DNA of 64,000 nt. Source: Ampullaceana balthica (lineage: Eukaryota > Mollusca > Gastropoda > Lymnaeidae). Under the pieces are notes generated by a model that searched no databases, was not told the DNA's origin, and saw nothing but the letters and a program-made list of their open reading frames with translations. The DNA is taken from positions 1,282,975-1,346,974 of the forward strand of contig CALYLW010000208.1 in assembly GCA_944989445.1 (NCBI GenBank), read 5' to 3'. Made by a program: the position numbers and the translations under genes. Of the stretch, positions 59,548-64,000 are shown piece after piece. Numbering within the stretch: position 1 is the stretch's first letter; each line of letters starts with the position of its first letter.

Positions 59548-59647
59548 CTGCCGTCACAGAAAAGTTTCATTGTTAATAAGGTTGAGCTCTGTAGACACAA
59601 TTATTATTTTTAAAGACCTTAGTATCACTGTGTGTTGGCTTGGTGCC
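59548..59647. other. Intron upstream of exon A
   Basis: Short non-repetitive sequence containing the exon A acceptor and polypyrimidine tract. Confidence 0.5.
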
Positions 59648-61566
59648 CACTGCTGGACCTAGTTGAAGAGGACAGGGAGTGTGTGGGGGATGTTGCTGGA
59701 CCTAGATGAAGAGGCCAGGGAGTGTGTGGGTGAGGTGTTGCTGGACCAAGTTGAAGAGGCCAGGGAGTGTGTGTGTGTGGGGGGTGTTGCTGGACCTAGA
59801 TGAAGAGGCCAGGGAGTGTGTGGGTGAGGTGTTGCTGGACCAAGTTGAAGAGGCCAGGGAGTGTGTGTGTGGGGGTGTTACTTGACCTAGATGAAGAGGC
59901 CAGAGAGTGTGTGTGTGTGGGGTGTTAATGGACGTAGTTGAAGAGGCCAAGGAGTGTGTGGGGGATGTTGCTGGACCTAGTTGAAGAGACCAGGGAGTGT
60001 GTGGGGAGTATTGCTGGACCTAGTTGAAGAGGCCAGGGAGTGTGTGTGTGTGGGGTGTTAATGGACGTAGTTGAAGAGGACAGGGAGTGTGTGGGGGATG
60101 TTGCTGGACCTAGTTGAAGAGGCCAGAGAGTGTGTGTGTGGGGGGTGTTGCTGGACCTAGATGAAGAGGCCAGGGAGTGTGTGGGTGAGGTGTTGCTGGA
60201 CCAAGTTGAAGAGGCCAGGGAGTGTGTGTGTGGGGGTGTTATTTGACCTAGATGAAGAGGCCAGAGAGTGTGTGTGTGTGGGGTGTTAATGGACGTAGTT
60301 GAAGAGGACAGGGAGTGTGTGGGGGATGTTGCTGGACCTAGTTGAAGAGGCCAGAGAGTGTGTGTGTGGGGGGTGTTGCTGGACCTAGATGAAGAGGCCA
60401 GGGAGTGTGTGGGTGAGGTGTTGCTGGACCAAGTTGAAGAGGCCAGGGAGTGTGTGTGTGGGGGTGTTCCTTGACCTAGATGAAGAGGCCAGAGAGTGTG
60501 TGTGTGTGGGGTGTTAATGGACGTAGTTGAAGAGGCCAATGAGTGTGTGTGTGTGGGGTGTTGATGGACCTAGATGAAGAGGCCAGGAAGTGTGTGGGTG
60601 ATGTGTTGCTGGACCAAGTTGAAGAGGCCAGGGAGTGTGTGGTGGGGTGTTCCTGGACGTAGTTGAAGATGCCAGGGAGTGTGTGGTGTGTTGCTGGACC
60701 TAGTTGAAAAGGCCAGGGAGTGTGTGGGGTTGTTGCTGGACGTTGGTTGAAGAGGCCAGGGAGTGTGTGGGGGTGTTGCTGGACCTAGTTGACGAGGCCA
60801 AGGAGTGTGTGGGGGTGTTGCTGGACCTAGTTGAAGAGGCCAGGGAGTGTGTGGGGGTGTTGCTGGACCTAGTTGAAGAGGCCAGGGAGTGTGTGGGGGT
60901 GCTGCTGGACCTAGTTGAAGAGGCCAAGGAGTGTGTGGGGGTGTTGCTGGACATATTTTTGAAGAGGCCAAGGAGTGTGTGGGGGTGCTGCTGGACCTAG
61001 TTGAAGAGGCCAAGGAGTGTGTGGGGGTGTTGCTGGACCTAGTTGAAGAGGCCAGGGAGTGTGTGGGGGTGCTGCTGGACCTAGTTGAAGAGGCCAAGGA
61101 GTGTGTTGGGGTGTTGCTGGACCTCGTTTAAGAGGCCAGGGAGTGTGTGTGTGGGGGTTGTTCCTTGACCTAGATGAAGAGGCCAGAGAGTGTGTGTGTG
61201 TGGGGTGTTGCTGGACGTAGTTGAAGAGGCTAGGGAGTTTGTGGGGAGTGTTGCTGGACCTAGTTGAAGAGGCCAGGGAGTGTGGTGTGTGTGTGGAAGT
61301 GTTGCTGGACCTAGTTGAAAAGGCCAGGGAGTGTGTGGGGTTGTTGCTGGACGTAGTTGAAGAGGCCAGGGAGTGTGTGGGGGATGTTGCTGGACCTAGT
61401 TGAAGAGTCCAGGGAGTGTGTGGGGAGTGTTGCTGGACCTAGATGAAGAGGCCAAGGAGTGTGTGGGGGTGTTGCTAGACCAAGTTGAAGAGGCCAGGAA
61501 GTTTGTGTGTGGGGGTGTTGCTGGACCTAGATGAAGAGGCCAGGGAGTGTGTGTGGGGGGTAGTAA
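59648..61566. repeat. GT-rich 42-bp minisatellite with higher-order blocks, about 44 copies
   Basis: Units GTTGCTGGACCTAGTTGAAG + AGGCCAGGGAGTGTGTGGGGGT. Length varies 42-50 bp through the terminal GTGTGTG run. Marked variants (GTTAATGGACGTAGTTGAAG; TTGCTGGACCAAGTTG; TACTTGACCTAGATG) recur in the same order near 59700-59945, 60060-60300 and 60300-60540, so blocks of about 240 bp were copied as a whole. The array lies in the intron upstream of exon A. Open frames on both strands are by-products. Confidence 0.95.
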
Positions 61567-61749
61567 GTTGTATGGAGCAGTTTGCCAAGATACAAGCCCG
61601 TGCATTATATGTAGGTTATTGAACATTTTTCAGACACCTCTGAATATGTTTTTTGTCCTGCTTTTTATCTTATTCACATTAGTTTATTCAAGCAATTATT
61701 CATTGGTTTTCTTTTAGTTTTTGAGTCTCCATAATTTCAAAATTGTTGG
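61567..61749. other. Intron, nothing recognised
   Basis: AT-rich sequence between the GT-rich array and the hAT element. No exon fitting the preceding M1 peptidase segment was found here. Confidence 0.4.
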
Positions 61750-62009
61750 CTTATGAACAGGGGCGGATCAAGACTGCACGGGACCCCTGGTTGCAATTTA
61801 AACTGGGGCATATCCAGCCAGTGTACCTTTAGAAAAAAATTATTGCTAGCAGCTAATATAAGACTGTAACTTGCTACTATTCAGCCAAAAAGATTATTCA
61901 TGAAAAAAACTGAAAACGAAGAAATAACTGTTTGCCGGTATCGTAAAATTGAGTGTAAAAGACAATAATTGGAAAAAAATACAAATACAAATTTTAAAAA
62001 ATGCCTCAC

Positions 62010-62100
62010 CCCAACGGCGGATCGAGCCCGCGACCTTTTGCACGAAACACCTATAGGCTTCCGATTAAACCACCAGGGCTCGACGAGTTATTAGCCAATT
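62010..62100 (-). pseudogene. tRNA-like sequence
   Basis: On the minus strand GAGCCCTGGTGGTTTAATCG + GAAGCC resembles a tRNA 5' half, and GGTCGCGGGCTCGATCCGCC resembles a T arm with B box (GGCTCGATCC). The stems are imperfect and the spacing is long, so it is more likely a SINE head or pseudogene than a functional tRNA. Confidence 0.4.
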
Positions 62101-62649
62101 TAAGATATATAACTAATATTCTTTATTAATTTATCTTTATGAGACTATCAAATCTGGTTTTTCCCTTAACTATTTTAAGACTATCGTATCGGAATAGAGA
62201 TCAGATTAATAATCATAAATAATATAAAAGCCCAAGTGGCTCACTCATTGGATGTGGAACGCTGATGATGTACAACAGTCTATAGCAGTTTTAAAAAATC
62301 GTGTGGTGATTAGCGCTGTAAAAATATTTAATATGACGTCATTGGTTGATCTTATATTTAACACAAGGTGTGCATCAAAAGGTGTGCAAATTAATTACAA
62401 ATTAAAGACGCGCTGTAAAAAATATATTATATGACGTCATTGCTTTAGCTTATATCTTAATTTTGGAAAAAGGGAACGATGTAAAAATAGGATTTGATGA
62501 TTTATAATTATAAAATACTTTGTGTACATTTCAGGAAGTTTAATATTTCGTATTTATCAAACAAGGATAAGTTACTTGGGGTTTTGACAAAAAAAGTGGC
62601 GTACTTTATGGACGGCCCCTATAAAAATACTTTGTGAACATTTCAGCAA

Positions 62650-62740
62650 GTTTAATTTTTGCTTATGAATAAGGTGGGCGCCGTAGGCGCCCTAAAAGAA
62701 ATGGGCGCCGAAGGCGCCACGGCGCCCCGGAACAATCTAG
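62650..62740 (+). repeat. Helitron-like 3' terminus (GGGCGCC palindromes + CTAG)
   Basis: GTGGGCGCCGTAGGCGCCC and GGGCGCCGAAGGCGCC form hairpins shortly before CTAG (62737-62740), followed by TATATATATATTTACG. Hairpin then CTAG is the Helitron 3' signature, and the AT run after it matches the context of the Helitrons at 41187. Confidence 0.55.
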
Positions 62741-63139
62741 TATATATATATTTACGCTCAATTATGTAGCGGAACGCTGAGGGACATCACTCTGCTTTTT
62801 TAAAAAAAAATTGGATAATCATTTTGGTTTCCCGATTAACATTAAACACCCTCCACACTATTATTAATAATTAAACAATTTCATGCGGACGTTTGATAAG
62901 AGGTATTATTGGTGCAGTAATTTGGTGCGCTGCTTTCTAAAATTACTTTAAAAATCGTGTGGTGATTAGCACTGTAAAAAAATATTATAAAGATACTTTG
63001 TGTACATTTCAGGAATATTTCGTATTTATCATATAAGGATATGTTACTTGGGCTTTTGCACATTTATAAGATACTTTGTGTACATTTAAGAAAGTTTAAT
63101 ATTACGTATTTATCATACAAGGACAAGTTAGTTGGGCTT

Positions 63140-63350
63140 TTGAAAAAGGTGGGCGCCGTAGGCGACCTTAAAAAAGAGGGGCGCCGCAGCACAAACTAGT
63201 CCTATATAATAAAAGGCTAATTTCTGTCCCGTCATCTATAGCGATTGGTCTCTCAAACACACATGACTCCTACAGCTAATCATATCAAGTTTACACGGAC
63301 GTTCAAAACGAGTTATTTTTGGTGCAGTATTTCTTCCAAGAATTTATTTT
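63140..63350 (+). repeat. Junction of two Helitron-like elements
   Basis: A second hairpin-type terminus (GTGGGCGCCGTAGGCGACC … GGGGCGCCGCAG) ends in CTAG at 63196-63199. It is followed at once by TCCTATATAATAAAAGGCTA (63200 on), a TC-starting segment whose reverse complement occurs at 21590-21725. Confidence 0.55.
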
Positions 63351-63439
63351 GAGTTATGCGCGTTGGGATTTATAGTTAAAAGCTCTGTTTTTATGAGTTA
63401 TTTATTTTAACTATAATGAATAGTATTTTTGACGTGATG

Positions 63440-64000
63440 CACATGTATGCCGGTCGAGACGGCTGTTGAAGGGGAGTTACAACATACTACCTTGTCACAT
63501 GGCCGAGTGGGCGTGACCTTATTAACTCTGTCTCACAATAAATCTATGAGGCACTGTTTGAATAATATAACTTTTAATCACAACTTCTATTTACATTAAT
63601 TTACATCAGGAATATCTCACGTCCGTAAAATGGAATCATACACTCAGTCGGCATGTTTTATTCTCTCCCTTTTCATGTGACCACTGACAATTATAGTTAC
63701 CTCTCTCACGTGACACACCTGAACGGTGGCGGAACGTCCTTGGACGGGCTTGGTTGCTCGTAATAGATAAGCTTTTATTAATTTATCATATTTTCAGCGA
63801 TTCGTGTAAACATTTGTCAATTTTTATTATAAAATATACTAAATTTGGGGGCCCCTAAATTATCGGGAGCCCCTGACTTTAGCCCGTTGAGCTTAATCCG
63901 CCATAGCTTATGAATTATTATAACTTCTAACGGTGACTTTCTAAGGATTCAAAAACGATTGATACTGAAATAAATATAACTACTAACTTTATGTTAAAAT
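63440..64000. other. End of window: no gene recognised
   Basis: GC-moderate text with AATAAA (63536) and TCACGTGACACACCTGAACG may be an LTR remnant. The hAT right end lies at 63892-63906, and AT-rich sequence follows. No upstream aminopeptidase exon was found. Confidence 0.4.

Larger units (their letters stand above)
61750..63914. mobile_element. Nonautonomous hAT-like element with 8-bp TSD, filled with other repeats
   Basis: The element is 61758-63906, flanked by CTTATGAA (61750-61757 and 63907-63914). Ends CAGGGGCGGATCAAG and the complement of CTATGGCGGATTAAG are inverted at 11 of 15 positions. Near the ends are GGGACCCC and GGGGGCCCC. The interior contains two Helitron-type termini, a fragment of the ACGGCCCC MITE family (about 62590-62620) and LTR-like text (63440-63770). 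No transposase coding is seen. Confidence 0.65.

Noticed and set aside
59702..61626. Proline/serine/threonine-rich ORFs on minus and EEARECVGVLLDLV ORFs on plus
   Set aside because: Both strands of the GT-rich 42-bp array are open; no coding signature beyond periodicity.
59548..64000. Upstream aminopeptidase exon carrying HEXXH
   Set aside because: Searched by eye for a minus-strand exon ending in phase 0 with the expected E/W-rich segment; none found, so it must lie beyond the window.

Overview
The window is animal nuclear DNA. It is intron-rich and AT-rich, carries GT-AG introns, and is packed with minisatellites and with fossil DNA transposons, LINEs, SINEs, Helitrons and a Penelope-like element. 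Repeat style (tRNA-derived SINEs and LINEs sharing a GGAGCGTCTG tail, hAT and Penelope remnants, long minisatellites) fits a gastropod mollusc, possibly a planorbid-type freshwater snail. That taxonomic call is an inference from repeat style only. Nothing here is prokaryotic: there are no operons and no CRISPR.

One host gene is recognisable. It encodes an M1-family zinc aminopeptidase (aminopeptidase N / ERAP-like) on the minus strand. Fifteen exons lie between 59547 (most upstream in the window) and the stop codon at 12504-12506. Spliced in silico they give one open frame of 540 residues plus stop, with compatible phases at all 14 junctions. The piece begins just after the catalytic metal site, includes the family's catalytic tyrosine, and contains the whole ERAP1_C-like helical domain. 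The promoter and the exons for the GAMEN and HEXXH motifs must lie beyond position 64000.

Left flank (1-12503, downstream of the gene): a hAT element with 8-bp target duplications that carries a nested MITE; a SINE nested in a repeat; a GTF2IRD2-like hAT broken by a solo LTR; several MITEs; and a 2.1-kb array of a 22-bp unit. Introns (12.6-59.4 kb): tandem arrays with units of 12, 13, 14, 18, 25, 26, 28, 29, 31, 35, 38, 39, 42, 43, 68 and about 80 bp; a ZBED5/SCAND3-like hAT; a Penelope-like element whose ORF contains an expanded 32-bp minisatellite; two tandem Helitrons each carrying a tRNA-Val-like sequence; two degenerate LINEs; and a roughly 1-kb higher-order repeat built around GGGCCC motifs. 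Right flank (59.6-64 kb, the next intron upstream): a 1.9-kb GT-rich 42-bp array and a nonautonomous hAT element filled with Helitron ends.

The most unusual observation is that the 1.6-kb array of a 43-bp unit abutting the exon at 59413 appears to be built from the end of that exon plus its 5' splice site, giving a ladder of about 37 decoy donor-like sequences. A second exon (34214-34269) has its donor duplicated 45 bp downstream. All long ORFs in the tandem arrays are by-products of repeat units lacking stop codons and are not annotated as genes.
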